Shown piece after piece: positions 5,512 to 14,249 of a DNA stretch of 64,000 bases. Numbering within the stretch: position 1 is the first letter of the stretch; every line of letters begins with the position of its first letter. Location: assembly GCA_002337055.1 (NCBI GenBank), contig DDFG01000001.1, positions 37,161 through 101,160 of the forward strand. Reading direction: 5' to 3'. The position numbers were made by a program, and so were the translations under genes. This stretch comes from Betaproteobacteria bacterium UBA1934. GTDB taxonomy: Bacteria > Pseudomonadota > Gammaproteobacteria > Burkholderiales > Rhodocyclaceae. Under the pieces are notes generated by a model, which had not been told where the DNA came from, searched no databases, and saw only the letters and a list, made by a program, of their open reading frames with translations.

Positions 5512-6348
5512 ATGCTCACCCCTGAAGACCACCGCCGCGACAGTGCCGGCCGCCAGTATGTCTATCCCGTCGTTTCCCGCCGGGCGGGAGGCGTGTCGAT
5601 AGGCATCAATCTGAACGTCAACAACGCCTGCAACTGGGCCTGCCTCTATTGCCAGGTAGAGAATTTGCAGCGAGGAGGCCCGCCGCCGGTTGATCTCGGC
5701 CGCCTGCGCGACGAACTGACGGGCTTTGTCGACGAGGTGTTGCGAGGTGACTTTATGGTCCGGCAAGTTGCTCCAGAAGCGCGGCGTTTGGTAGACGTGG
5801 CCTTCTCGGGCAATGGCGAGCCGACCAGTTCGGCGCAGTTTGCAGATGCGGTGAACACCGTGGGTGAGGTGCTGGGACACTTTGGCTTGTTGCTGGAACT
5901 GAAAATACGGTTGATTACCAACGGCAGCTTGATTCACCGCCAGACAGTGCGCGATGGTTTGAAGCGGCTTGGCGAACTGGGTGGCGAAATTTGGTTCAAG
6001 ATCGATCGTGTGGGCGAAGCGGCCAGCATGATCGTCAACGGCGTGCCACAGCATCCCGAACGGTTGGCGAGGCGGTTGGAGATTGCGCTGGCGACCGCGC
6101 CGACCTGGCTGCAAACATGCTGGTTCGCGCTGGATAACGAGCCTCCCGATGCGGTGGTGCGTGCAGCGTATTGCGATTTTGTGCGCCCCTTCGCCGAGCG
6201 ACTGGCGGGGATTCATCTCTATGGCCTGGCGCGGCCGTCAATGCAGCCACAGGCATCCCGTCTCGGCCGCTTACCAGTTGAGGAACTGGAGCGCTTTGCG
6301 GCGGAGATTGAAAAGAAAACGGGCGCCAGGGTTGTGATTAACCCGTGA
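5512..6348 (+). CDS. Radical SAM protein (COG0731-like)
   Basis: The product is 278 aa. The [4Fe-4S] cluster motif CNWACLYC (CX3CX2C) is preceded by the strand GINLNVNNA. The glycine-rich SAM-binding segment FSGNGEPT follows. Later come LITNGSLI and an IWFKIDRV stretch, typical of the half-barrel in COG0731-type tRNA-modifying or uncharacterised radical SAM enzymes. The substrate is unknown. The divergent queD makes a role in tRNA or deazaguanine metabolism worth considering, but the arrangement alone is weak evidence. I prefer the ATG at 5512 to the one 13 codons upstream because the MLTPEDHRR start fits the family and avoids crowding the queD promoter. Confidence 0.75.
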   Translation: MLTPEDHRRDSAGRQYVYPVVSRRAGGVSIGINLNVNNACNWACLYCQVENLQRGGPPPVDLGRLRDELTGFVDEVLRGDFMVRQVAPEARRLVDVAFSGNGEPTSSAQFADAVNTVGEVLGHFGLLLELKIRLITNGSLIHRQTVRDGLKRLGELGGEIWFKIDRVGEAASMIVNGVPQHPERLARRLEIALATAPTWLQTCWFALDNEPPDAVVRAAYCDFVRPFAERLAGIHLYGLARPSMQPQASRLGRLPVEELERFAAEIEKKTGARVVINP

Positions 6349-6375
6349 CGCCCGACGGTACAGAGAAAACGGGAC

Positions 6376-6681
6376 TCAAGCGGCCTTCTTGGCCTTGCTG
6401 CGAGCGGATTTTTTCAGAGTCTTGAACAATTCGGGCTCGTTTGCCTTCATGTATTCGACCACTTCCCAGTCTTCGCGCTTAATGGTGGCGATGTCGATCT
6501 GTTCGACATGCACCAAGCGCAGGAGTTCGCGCACCGGCTTGGGCATGTTGCGGCCGCTTTCATAACGGGAGCCGCCGGATTGGGTGACCCCGATCTTGGA
6601 CCAGAACTGCTGCTGGTTCAAGCCAAGCTTGCGGCGAATTTCGCGGGGTTCGATTTTCTCGATTGCTTTGACGTTGCTCAT
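6376..6681 (-). CDS. Small helix-turn-helix (Xre-like) regulator
   Basis: The product is 101 aa. The central HTH reads REIRRKLGLNQQQFWSKIGV followed by TQSGGSRYESG, a Cro/CI-type recognition helix. The C-terminus is a lysine/alanine tail (SARSKAKKAA). The ATG at 6681 has GGAG a few bases upstream. A longer frame to 6816 exists but crosses the promoter described at 6752-6779, so it is rejected. No partner gene for a toxin-antitoxin pair is visible on either side. Its promoter overlaps a long dyad, which suggests autoregulation. Confidence 0.75.
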   Translation of the reverse strand: MSNVKAIEKIEPREIRRKLGLNQQQFWSKIGVTQSGGSRYESGRNMPKPVRELLRLVHVEQIDIATIKREDWEVVEYMKANEPELFKTLKKSARSKAKKAA

Positions 6682-6751
6682 ACGGTTCTCCAGGCACAGG
6701 GTGGTGAATAGAGGCCTTGGTGAGACGGTTATTACCAAGGTCATAACACCA

Positions 6752-6813
6752 ATTATATAGGCACGTCGGCATATTGCAAGTGGCATTGATAATATTATTG
6801 TAAAAACTTGCAA
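6752..6813 (-). promoter_or_regulatory. Promoter and concentric dyad operator of the HTH gene
   Basis: On the minus strand TTGCAA (6774-6779) and TATAAT (6752-6757) form a promoter with 16-bp spacing. The -35 is part of a dyad with arms TTGCAAG (6774-6780) and CTTGCAA (6807-6813), centred on the perfect palindrome ATAATATTAT (6789-6798). Both share the centre 6793.5. A further inverted repeat CCTTGGT/ACCAAGG lies in the leader at about 6714-6738. Nothing else in the gene-free stretch 6682-7027 is recognisable except the cysN terminator. Confidence 0.55.
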
Positions 6814-6967
6814 CAAAGCAAAATGTTTCTATAACCATATGAAAATAATAGTTATTAGCACTCTATGAGTAATTTGTTTCGCATTGTGACAGCGCGCTCG
6901 CATCGTCGTGAGACCCGCCATTGCAGTGATTCTGAATGCCAGCGCGTTATGACGACGGCGCGTGCTC

Positions 6968-6995
6968 AAAAAAATAGCGCGCCATTGAAGCGCGC
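6968..6995 (-). terminator. Probable terminator of cysDN
   Basis: GCGCGC occurs at 6977-6982 and again at 6990-6995 and can pair with itself. The minus strand continues with a run of seven T residues (A run 6968-6974). It lies 33 bp after the cysN stop. Confidence 0.6.
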
Positions 6996-7027
6996 CATGT
7001 CTGCGAGGATAACGGGTGATCGAGGTG

Positions 7028-8305
7028 TCAATCCACAATCATGCCCGCACCGACCGTGTTGTTGGTGCTCTCGTCAATAATGATAAACGCACCGGTGGAG
7101 CGATTCTTCGCATAGGGGTCGGCGAATACGGGTTGTGCCAGTTTGAAGCTGACCCGGGCGATGTCGTTCATCGCAAGGCGGTCGGCGTCGACGTGCTCCA
7201 GCGTGTTGACATCAAGACGGTATGCGATAGCGGCGACCTTGGCCTTGGAATCCCGCGTGGTATGGCGAATGAGGTAAGTGCGGGCGCGATCCAGCGGGGT
7301 CTCGGCAAGCCAGCACACCATGGCGTCGATCTGTTTGCTGGCCGGGGGAGCCTGGTCCGCCTTGACGATCAGGTCGCCGCGCGAAATATCGATTTCGTCA
7401 GCCAGCAGAAGAGTGACGGCTTGCTCGGTAATCGCCTCGTCAATATCCGCACCGCCGATCTGGATGGCTTTCAAGGTTGTGGTCAAACCGGAAGGCAGCA
7501 CAGTGACGCGCTCGCCAACCCGGATGCTGCCGGATTCGACGCTGCCCATGAAACCACGATAGTCGTGCAGTTCCGGGTTGGCTGAATCCTGCGGGCGGCA
7601 GACGTATTGCACCGGAAAGCGGAACTGTTCGTTATGCTCACTGTGCGCGGCCGGTGCTGCTTCGAGTATTTCCAGCAGCGTCGGGCCGTCGTACCAGTCC
7701 AGCCGTTCGCCCCTCTCAACGACCATGTCGCCGTTCAGCGCCGAGAGCGGGATGAAGCGGATGTCCTCGATGCCGATGGCGCGAGCGAATTCGACGTATT
7801 CGGCTTTGATTCGCTCGTAGGTCTCCCGCGAGTAGTCGACCAGGTCCATCTTGTTGATGGCGACCAGCAGATGCGGAATGCCGACCAGGTGGGCGAGCGC
7901 CGAATGGCGCCGGGTCTGCGTGAGAACCCCCTTGCGCGCATCGATCAGTATGATGGCGAGATTGGCTGTGGACGCCGCAGTCACCATGTTGCGCGTGTAT
8001 TGCTCGTGACCGGGGGCGTCGGCAATGATGAACTTGCGGGTGCCGGTCGAGAAATAGCGGTAGGCAACGTCGATGGTGATGCCCTGCGCGCGCTCGGCTT
8101 GCAGGCCGTCGGTCAGCAGCGAGAGATCGACGGCGGACATGCCCCGCTTTTGCGACGTGCGTTCGATCGCCGAGAGCGTGTCCGCGAGAATGGTTTTGGT
8201 GTCAAAAAGCAGGCGTCCGATCAGCGTGCTCTTGCCGTCGTCGACGCTGCCGCAGGTGAGAAAGCGCAATAGGCCGTGGTCTTCGATTTTTTCCGGGGCG
8301 CTCAT
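7028..8305 (-). CDS. cysN: Sulfate adenylyltransferase subunit 1 (GTPase) CysN
   Basis: The product is a 425-aa GTPase subunit of ATP sulfurylase; GTP hydrolysis drives formation of APS from ATP and sulfate by its partner CysD. The G-motifs are all present: GSVDDGKST (P-loop), DAPGHEQYTRNM (switch II) and NKMDLVDY (specificity). Beta-barrel domains 2 and 3 follow. It is shorter than CysN-CysC fusions and has no APS-kinase domain, consistent with direct reduction of APS. Its start codon overlaps the cysD stop by one base, so the pair is cotranscribed. Confidence 0.93.
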   Translation of the reverse strand: MSAPEKIEDHGLLRFLTCGSVDDGKSTLIGRLLFDTKTILADTLSAIERTSQKRGMSAVDLSLLTDGLQAERAQGITIDVAYRYFSTGTRKFIIADAPGHEQYTRNMVTAASTANLAIILIDARKGVLTQTRRHSALAHLVGIPHLLVAINKMDLVDYSRETYERIKAEYVEFARAIGIEDIRFIPLSALNGDMVVERGERLDWYDGPTLLEILEAAPAAHSEHNEQFRFPVQYVCRPQDSANPELHDYRGFMGSVESGSIRVGERVTVLPSGLTTTLKAIQIGGADIDEAITEQAVTLLLADEIDISRGDLIVKADQAPPASKQIDAMVCWLAETPLDRARTYLIRHTTRDSKAKVAAIAYRLDVNTLEHVDADRLAMNDIARVSFKLAQPVFADPYAKNRSTGAFIIIDESTNNTVGAGMIVD

Positions 8306-9243
8306 CAGAAATACCCCTCCTTCTTGCGTTGTTCCATCGAGGCCTCGCTGGTCTGGTCGTCCAGGCGTGTGGCGCCACGTTCGGTAATGGTTGTCGTGGC
8401 GGTTTCGAGCACGATTTTCTCGACGGTGTCGGCGTCCGATTCGACCGGCGCCGTACAGGTCACGTCACCCACCGTGCGGAAGCGGACTTGCAGGTCAATG
8501 ACCGCTTCGCCCGCCTTCGGGATATTCAGAACCTCGCCGCTGGCAAGTTCGACATTGACCGGGAAAATGGCGCCACCGCGCATCACGACGGGACGTGTGT
8601 GGGCGAAATAGATGCTCGGCAATTCGAGTTGCTCGCGTTCGATGTATTGCCAGACATCCATTTCCGTCCAGTTGGAAATCGGAAAGGCACGAATGTTTTC
8701 CCCTTTGTGGCTGCGGGCGTTGTAGAGATTCCACAGTTCCGGACGCTGGTTCTTCGGATCCCATTGGCCGAATTCGTCGCGGAAACTCATGATGCGCTCC
8801 TTGGCGCGGGCTTTTTCTTCGTCGCGCCGCGCGCCGCCGATACAGCAATCGAAGCCGAATTCCTCAATGGCTTCGAGCAAGGTCACGGACTGATGCTTGT
8901 TGCGCGATTCGTTTTCGTGCTTCAGCACCACGGTGCCGCGTTTCATGGAATCTTCGACGGAGCGGACGATCAGGCGCTCGCTCAACTCGGCGGCGCGCTT
9001 GTCGCGGAAGTCGACCACTTCCTTGTAATTGTGGCCAGTGTCAATGTGCATCAACGGAAACGGGAACTTGCCGGGACGGAAAGCTTTTTCGGCTACGCGC
9101 AACATGCAGATTGAATCCTTGCCGCCCGAAAAGAGCAACACGGGGTTGGCGCACTGACCGGCCACCTCGCGCATGATGTGGATGGCCTCGGCTTCCAGCC
9201 AGTCGAGATGAGAAAGACCGATACGTTGCGAAGTGTAGGTCAT
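8305..9243 (-). CDS. cysD: Sulfate adenylyltransferase subunit 2 CysD
   Basis: The product is the 312-aa catalytic subunit of ATP sulfurylase, of the PP-loop ATPase family. FSGGKDS is the PP-loop. LMHIDTGHNYKEVVDFRD and the conserved CIGGARRDEEKARAKER segment follow. FPISNWTEMDVWQYIERE is typical of CysD and PAPS-reductase relatives. It is first in the cysDN operon. The 112-bp leader up to the next terminator holds a TTATAACA box shared with the tauE-cysI operon. Confidence 0.95.
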   Translation of the reverse strand: MTYTSQRIGLSHLDWLEAEAIHIMREVAGQCANPVLLFSGGKDSICMLRVAEKAFRPGKFPFPLMHIDTGHNYKEVVDFRDKRAAELSERLIVRSVEDSMKRGTVVLKHENESRNKHQSVTLLEAIEEFGFDCCIGGARRDEEKARAKERIMSFRDEFGQWDPKNQRPELWNLYNARSHKGENIRAFPISNWTEMDVWQYIEREQLELPSIYFAHTRPVVMRGGAIFPVNVELASGEVLNIPKAGEAVIDLQVRFRTVGDVTCTAPVESDADTVEKIVLETATTTITERGATRLDDQTSEASMEQRKKEGYF

Positions 9244-9322
9244 GGTGATCTGAAGCGGGGATGCGGAGAATGAGTGACATTTTAACCCGCCTTAATAGCC
9301 AGGTAAGAACGAATAGTCATCT

Positions 9323-9330
9323 TGTTATAA
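9323..9330 (-). promoter_or_regulatory. TTATAACA box upstream of cysDN
   Basis: On the minus strand TTATAACA lies 80 bp before the cysD start. The identical octamer lies 86 bp before the tauE start (18655-18662). A common sulfur regulator such as CysB is the natural suspect, but this is inferred from two sites only. Confidence 0.4.
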
Positions 9331-9355
9331 CTGCCTGCTATTTTTTGCATACGCC

Positions 9356-9392
9356 AAAAAAAACGACCTCGGAGATATTCCGAAGGTCGTTT
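9356..9392 (-). terminator. Terminator of the PEP-CTERM gene
   Basis: AAACGACCT and AGGTCGTTT (9361-9369, 9384-9392) form the outer stem, with an inner CGGA/TCCG stem. Eight T residues follow on the minus strand (A run 9356-9363). It lies 52 bp after the stop at 9445. Confidence 0.85.
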
Positions 9393-9444
9393 GCGGGTGG
9401 AGTCCGGCAGGAGATGAGGGTTGCCAGGCTGCCCGTTAGCTGGA

Positions 9445-10272
9445 TCAGGTCTGCAACTTGCGCCGGCGGGAACCGGCGACACCAACTAGACCCAACGATA
9501 GCAGTGCGAGGCTGGCCGGTTCTGGCACATGCACTGCGGGATCAGCAACGATGCTGTCGTTGCCGCAATTTTCGGTCCAGTGAATGTTGAACGCCGAGCG
9601 TCCATCCCACCCCGCCGTCTTCAACACTGACGTGTCTACGCTCAGTTCGTAGAAATAGTGAAGATCCGTCTTGTACTGGCCGTAGTTGTTTGCGCCGACG
9701 GTCGTGTAGGCGACGGTGGCGGTTCCGACTTGCGTGCCGGCCAATAGGGAGGTCGGGTCGCGGCGATCAGGGTTGCCCGGATTGTAGTTGCCGGCGGTAT
9801 CCCACAAGCCATACGCCCAAGTCGGGTTCTTGTACACGCCACCAGTTACGCCAAAAGCTTCGGTGGTGGTTGCGCTGGTTTTATACTTGATATTGATGCC
9901 GGCGTCGTAGGTACCATCCTTGCCGAAATCGATGGCGAAATCGCCGGGGCCGTAAGTGTTGGATGCCGGTGCGTTGATGGTCAGCGGATTATGTCCGCTG
10001 GCCAGCGCGATGTAGAGCGTGTTGCCGAGAATGGTCGCGTACAGCGCTTCCGCATCGTATGCCTGGCCGCCGTAACCGGGATAAAGACGAATGCCCGCTG
10101 AGCCAGTCTGGTCTTCAATCGTGTAATGAATGCCGGCGCCGGGTGTCCAGTCAGAAGCGGTGCCGGTACGCTTGACACCCCAGTCGGCAAGGTTGCCGTC
10201 AACGACGATGCCGGCGAAAGCAGGGCTGGCCAGCAATGTGGCAAGCAGCAGGAAGAGAGGCTTTTTGTTCAT
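9445..10272 (-). CDS. PEP-CTERM sorting-domain exported protein
   Basis: The product is 275 aa. It has an N-terminal signal peptide (MNKKPLFLLLATLLASPAFA, cleavage probably after AFA). The secreted body is rich in Gly, Thr, Asn and Tyr. The C-terminal tripartite sorting tail starts VPEPASLALL, continues with a hydrophobic helix and ends RRRKLQT. Proteins of this kind are processed by exosortase and usually associate with exopolysaccharide. The body is unassigned; GNLADWGVKR near its start resembles the opening of carbohydrate-binding-like folds. It is monocistronic, and no exosortase gene is in the window. Confidence 0.85.
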   Translation of the reverse strand: MNKKPLFLLLATLLASPAFAGIVVDGNLADWGVKRTGTASDWTPGAGIHYTIEDQTGSAGIRLYPGYGGQAYDAEALYATILGNTLYIALASGHNPLTINAPASNTYGPGDFAIDFGKDGTYDAGINIKYKTSATTTEAFGVTGGVYKNPTWAYGLWDTAGNYNPGNPDRRDPTSLLAGTQVGTATVAYTTVGANNYGQYKTDLHYFYELSVDTSVLKTAGWDGRSAFNIHWTENCGNDSIVADPAVHVPEPASLALLSLGLVGVAGSRRRKLQT

Positions 10273-10369
10273 GATGGAGTGCCCATTGATCGGAGATTGA
10301 GGCCGATTCTAAGTGCCTGCCATTGTCGTGGGGAGGAAATACTTCACACTTGATCGTGTGTTTCCGGCG

Positions 10370-13057
10370 TCAATGCTCTTGCAAAGTGACGGCCAGCCGC
10401 TCGACTTCGCGGTTTAGTGCGGGCAGGTTTTCGCGGGCGCGGTGGCCTTCGCCGGAGCGGGCCGCGAGTTCTATAGTATGGGCGGTGTCAGCGGCCGGCC
10501 TAGCCAGAAAGGTCGCCAATGTCCCGCGCAGCGTGTGAGCGAGCCTTTCGGCGGTCGTCAGATCGGTTTCGTCAAGTGCTGAGGCAAGCAATTCGAGGTC
10601 GCGCTGATAGGTATCGAGAAAAGGTTGGCGCACGATGTCGATGGTTTCACGGTCGGCGCGGGCGAGCGCACTAGCATAGTCGAAACTCTCTACCGGATGG
10701 ACATGACGTTCGATGATGCCAAAGCGAGCGAGTACGCCGGCGAGATCGGCCGCGCGAATAGGTTTGGCAATGTAATCGTCCATGCCGGCTTCCAGGCACA
10801 TTTTGCGGTCACCCTGCATGGCGTTGGCGGTGAGTGCGATCACCGGCGTGCGGTCGATTCCGCGGGCCGCTTCGCGCTGACGGATGGCGGTAGTGGCTTC
10901 CAGCCCCCCCATGATCGGCATCTGCATGTCCATCAGGATCAGGTCGAAACGGCGTTGATCAAAGATCGCCAGCGCTTCGGCGCCATTGTTGGCGACGGTG
11001 ACCGTCTGCCTCCATTTGTTGAGCAGCGTGATAGCAAGTTTCTGGTTTACGACGTGATCTTCCACCAGCAGAATCTGGTGGCTGACGTGCTCGTCCGCGA
11101 TGCTGTGGCGCGTGATCAGCGTGGCGCCGGGAGTGGCGCTACGCGTGTCGCCAAGATGGAGCACGCGGTCCAGCATGGCGAGCAGTTCTTCGCTACTGAC
11201 CGGTTTGCTGAGATACCCGGCGATGCCGGATTCCCGGCAGTGTTGCGCATCGCCGGCAGCGGCGCCGGACGAGAGCATGACCATCGGGGCCAGGTTCGCG
11301 CCATACTGCGCTTGCAGGGTGGCTGCCAACTGAAAACCATCCATGCCGGGCATTTGTGCGTCGAGCAGAATGGCCTCCGGATTGGCGCCGTGATGTAGCG
11401 CCTTCAGCAGGGAATCGGCGCTCGCATGCGGCTCCACCTGAGCGCCGAGCTTTTCCAGCATGTGCGCCAGTACCCGCTGGTTGACCGGGTGGTCGTCCAC
11501 CAGCATGACGCGGCGATCGTGCAGGTCGTCGACAGCCGGGCGAACGATGCGCTCGCTCGAACGCGGAGGTAAAGGCAATTCGAAGGAGAAAGTGCTTCCC
11601 TTGCCGGGCACGCTATGCAGTTGCAGCGTGCCTTCCATCAGGCTGACCAGCCGGCTGGTGATGGAGAGGCCGAGTCCGGTGCCGCCGTAGCGTCGTGTCG
11701 TCGACCCGTCGACCTGGGTGAAGGCTTCGAAAATGTGTGCCTGTTTGTCGGCGGGAATGCCAATACCGGTGTCGCTGACTGCAAAGCGAATACGGTCGGC
11801 GCTGCCGGCGATGTCGACGCGAAGCGTGATTTCGCCATGTTCAGTGAATTTGATGGCGTTGCCGATTAGGTTGACCAGAATCTGGCGCAGGCGGCCAGGA
11901 TCGCCATCGACTTGTCGGGGAACGGCATCGCCAATATCGCAGATCAACTCCAGGTTTTTCTGGTGGGCACGCATGGAGAGTGTGCGCAGCGTTTCGGTGA
12001 CTGTGCGGCCGAGATCGAAGGCAATACGCTCAATGTGCAACTTACCGGCTTCAATCTTCGAAAAGTCGAGGATGTCGTTGATGATGGTCAGCAGCGATTC
12101 GGCGGAATTGTTAACGATGCCGAGATATTCGCGCTGCTCGGGGTCAAGCCGGGTATCGAGCAGAAGATCGGTCATGCCCAGAATGCCGTTCATCGGCGTC
12201 CGTATCTCGTGGCTCATGTTGGCGAGAAATTCGCTTTTCGCATGACTGGCCGCTTCCGCCGCCTCCTTGGCGCGCAGAATGCCGGCTTCGGCTTCTTTTC
12301 TGGCCGTGATGTCGGTGCGGATCGCAATGTATTGGTCTGGCAAGCCTTGTTCGTCGAGCAACGGAACGATGGTGGCGGCGACCCAATACAACTCGCCATT
12401 TTTGCGCCGATTGCAGATTTCGCCGTGCCACACGCCCCCATCGGAGATGGTTTGCCACATTCCGCGAAAAATTTCGTCGGAATGCATACCTGATTTGACG
12501 ATGCGGTGGTTTTGGCCGATCAACTCATCGTGCGAATAGCCGCTGATTTCGCAAAATTTGTCATTGGCATAGAGAATGGTGCCCTGGGTATTGGTGATGC
12601 TGACAATGGCATGCTGATCCAGCGCGAATTTCTGGTTTTTCAGCGCCAGCCTGCTGTGCTCGCGCTCCTCGACCAGGCGCGCGATCCATTGCGACAGGGC
12701 TTCCAGATCTTCGCCTTCGCCAGCCTCGGTATCCGGTTGCAGTTCGCGCAGGGTGGCGCGCAGGCTCTGTACGGTACGCTCGCGGCTTTGCAGTTCGTCT
12801 CGCAACTGGTTGTTGGCGTCGAGCAACTCGTTGGAGGACAGTTCCAGGCTACGCGTGCGCAAGTCGAGATCGCGTTCGTACTGGTCGTAGCTGGCGGAGA
12901 CACGGTCGAGAAAATCGGGCAGCCCGGTCAGCAAGGCTTGCACGGCCGCGTCGTCGCGTTCGCCCGCAAGAAATCGGGACAACGCGGGTTCGTCAGGCAG
13001 TCCGAGCGAGCGTTTGAGTTGCCGGAGCAGCGTTTTGTTGTAGGGCATCGACGTCAT
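10370..13057 (-). CDS. Hybrid sensor histidine kinase (PAS-HisKA-HATPase-REC-REC-Hpt)
   Basis: The product has 895 aa and no membrane segment. A coiled-coil N-terminal region (about 55-145) precedes a PAS domain (about 150-255). HisKA carries phospho-acceptor His283 in SHEIRTPMNG. HATPase motifs follow: N box NLIGNAIKF, then DTGIGIP and GGTGLGLSI. Two receiver domains (about 515-630 with Asp566; 660-775 with Asp710) and a C-terminal Hpt domain with its histidine in LAHTLRG (about 841) complete a phosphorelay. No output domain is present, so a separate regulator must exist. Its start overlaps the FIST gene stop (ATGA), so the FIST protein is probably its sensor partner. Confidence 0.9.
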   Translation of the reverse strand: MTSMPYNKTLLRQLKRSLGLPDEPALSRFLAGERDDAAVQALLTGLPDFLDRVSASYDQYERDLDLRTRSLELSSNELLDANNQLRDELQSRERTVQSLRATLRELQPDTEAGEGEDLEALSQWIARLVEEREHSRLALKNQKFALDQHAIVSITNTQGTILYANDKFCEISGYSHDELIGQNHRIVKSGMHSDEIFRGMWQTISDGGVWHGEICNRRKNGELYWVAATIVPLLDEQGLPDQYIAIRTDITARKEAEAGILRAKEAAEAASHAKSEFLANMSHEIRTPMNGILGMTDLLLDTRLDPEQREYLGIVNNSAESLLTIINDILDFSKIEAGKLHIERIAFDLGRTVTETLRTLSMRAHQKNLELICDIGDAVPRQVDGDPGRLRQILVNLIGNAIKFTEHGEITLRVDIAGSADRIRFAVSDTGIGIPADKQAHIFEAFTQVDGSTTRRYGGTGLGLSITSRLVSLMEGTLQLHSVPGKGSTFSFELPLPPRSSERIVRPAVDDLHDRRVMLVDDHPVNQRVLAHMLEKLGAQVEPHASADSLLKALHHGANPEAILLDAQMPGMDGFQLAATLQAQYGANLAPMVMLSSGAAAGDAQHCRESGIAGYLSKPVSSEELLAMLDRVLHLGDTRSATPGATLITRHSIADEHVSHQILLVEDHVVNQKLAITLLNKWRQTVTVANNGAEALAIFDQRRFDLILMDMQMPIMGGLEATTAIRQREAARGIDRTPVIALTANAMQGDRKMCLEAGMDDYIAKPIRAADLAGVLARFGIIERHVHPVESFDYASALARADRETIDIVRQPFLDTYQRDLELLASALDETDLTTAERLAHTLRGTLATFLARPAADTAHTIELAARSGEGHRARENLPALNREVERLAVTLQEH

Positions 13058-14196
13058 TTGCTGCGAGGCCGTTCCGCGAGGCGGGTGACGGACATGGTCT
13101 GATTGTGAAGCTTGCAGCCGCGCCCGGCGGTAAATGGGCCGATCTCGCCGTAGGAATAAAATCCGGCGAGTATCGATGATCGCCCAAACACCTCGGCGAC
13201 TGCTTCGATTTCTTCATCCACACGCCCGCCCATGACCAGCTTGCGGCCGACGCAGCTGATCAGCAAGACGAATTCTCCGTTGCCGCCGGCCAGCGCGGTG
13301 CGCGCCGCTGCTTCTGCGCCGTCGACCAGCTTGTCGGCACTGGCGTGCATGAGTCGCAGGAAGCCGTTGGGGACAATCACACCTGCCAGAATCAGACTGC
13401 CGGCCGCTTCGTCGATGCCAAGAATGGTACGGATGAGCCCGGAGTCCTGCCCGTGTTCGCATTCCATGGAGAATGGGAAGAGCAGACCAGTCGCCGGCAA
13501 GCCGTTGGCGTGTTCTCCCAGGTAGCGTTTGTAGACCTCAAGCGCCGGCTTGCCATCGAGTTCGTACAGTACATTACCGTCGGCGCGCGTCACCTTGCGT
13601 GCAGGACCAAACGGTTCCCAGCCGCCGAAAGAGCCGTGGCCGACATCGATGGCGTCGCCATATAAACCCATTGCCACCGCTCGTCTCTCTGAAAGGCCGC
13701 TCGGACCGAGTGTGCAGGTTTTGACAAACGCGCCGTTGTCGCCAGCCAGCCCGCCGACAATCGGGACGCCGGGAGGTACTGCGCTGGCCAGCCCGTCGAC
13801 CAGGGCGCTGCCATTGACGTCGACGCCCGGCCCGAAAAGGAGCACGGTGACCAGGTCAGGGTCGGCAAGTGTCTGGCCGAGCTGGAGGCCGGCTGCCCGC
13901 GAGTGCGCCATGTGCGGAATATCCGCCTCGATCAATTTGAAGGGTGTGTGCTCGAAAGCCAGCGCGGTCACCACGCAAGCGCCCTGTTCAACGCCATCCC
14001 CGGTGATCTCACCCGCAGTGGTGCAACCCAGCGCCGGGAGGTCTGGATAGGCTCGCGCGAGCGTGGCAAGTAAAGGTGGGCCAAAATACTCCGGGGCGCC
14101 GAAAACCAGCAGCAGGTCGGGGCGGAAACCGGTAAGGGTGGCGTCGAGGTGGCCAAGCTCGGCGCGGTTGCGCGCGACGGTCTGGTGTATCCGCAT
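13054..14196 (-). CDS. FIST-domain sensory protein (NosP-like candidate)
   Basis: The product is 380 aa with FIST N- and C-terminal domains. The first half contains LLLVFGAPEYF, LGCTTAGEI and VPIVGGLAGDNG. The second runs from about residue 220 (LEVYKRYLGEH) to the family's end motif GFYSYGEIGP. FIST proteins are cytosolic ligand sensors. Those encoded with hybrid histidine kinases include the haem/NO sensor NosP. The four-base overlap with the downstream kinase fits that pairing. Haem binding itself cannot be seen in the sequence. Confidence 0.85.
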   Translation of the reverse strand: MRIHQTVARNRAELGHLDATLTGFRPDLLLVFGAPEYFGPPLLATLARAYPDLPALGCTTAGEITGDGVEQGACVVTALAFEHTPFKLIEADIPHMAHSRAAGLQLGQTLADPDLVTVLLFGPGVDVNGSALVDGLASAVPPGVPIVGGLAGDNGAFVKTCTLGPSGLSERRAVAMGLYGDAIDVGHGSFGGWEPFGPARKVTRADGNVLYELDGKPALEVYKRYLGEHANGLPATGLLFPFSMECEHGQDSGLIRTILGIDEAAGSLILAGVIVPNGFLRLMHASADKLVDGAEAAARTALAGGNGEFVLLISCVGRKLVMGGRVDEEIEAVAEVFGRSSILAGFYSYGEIGPFTAGRGCKLHNQTMSVTRLAERPRSK

Positions 14197-14249
14197 ACGG
14201 GTCTCCGTAGCCTATCGATACCGAGTTTAGCAAGACAGGCGGCCGGGTT

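Noticed and set aside
6682..6816. N-terminal extension of the small HTH protein
   Set aside because: The extension would be encoded across the TATAAT and leader hairpin. The ATG at 6681 has a good GGAG.
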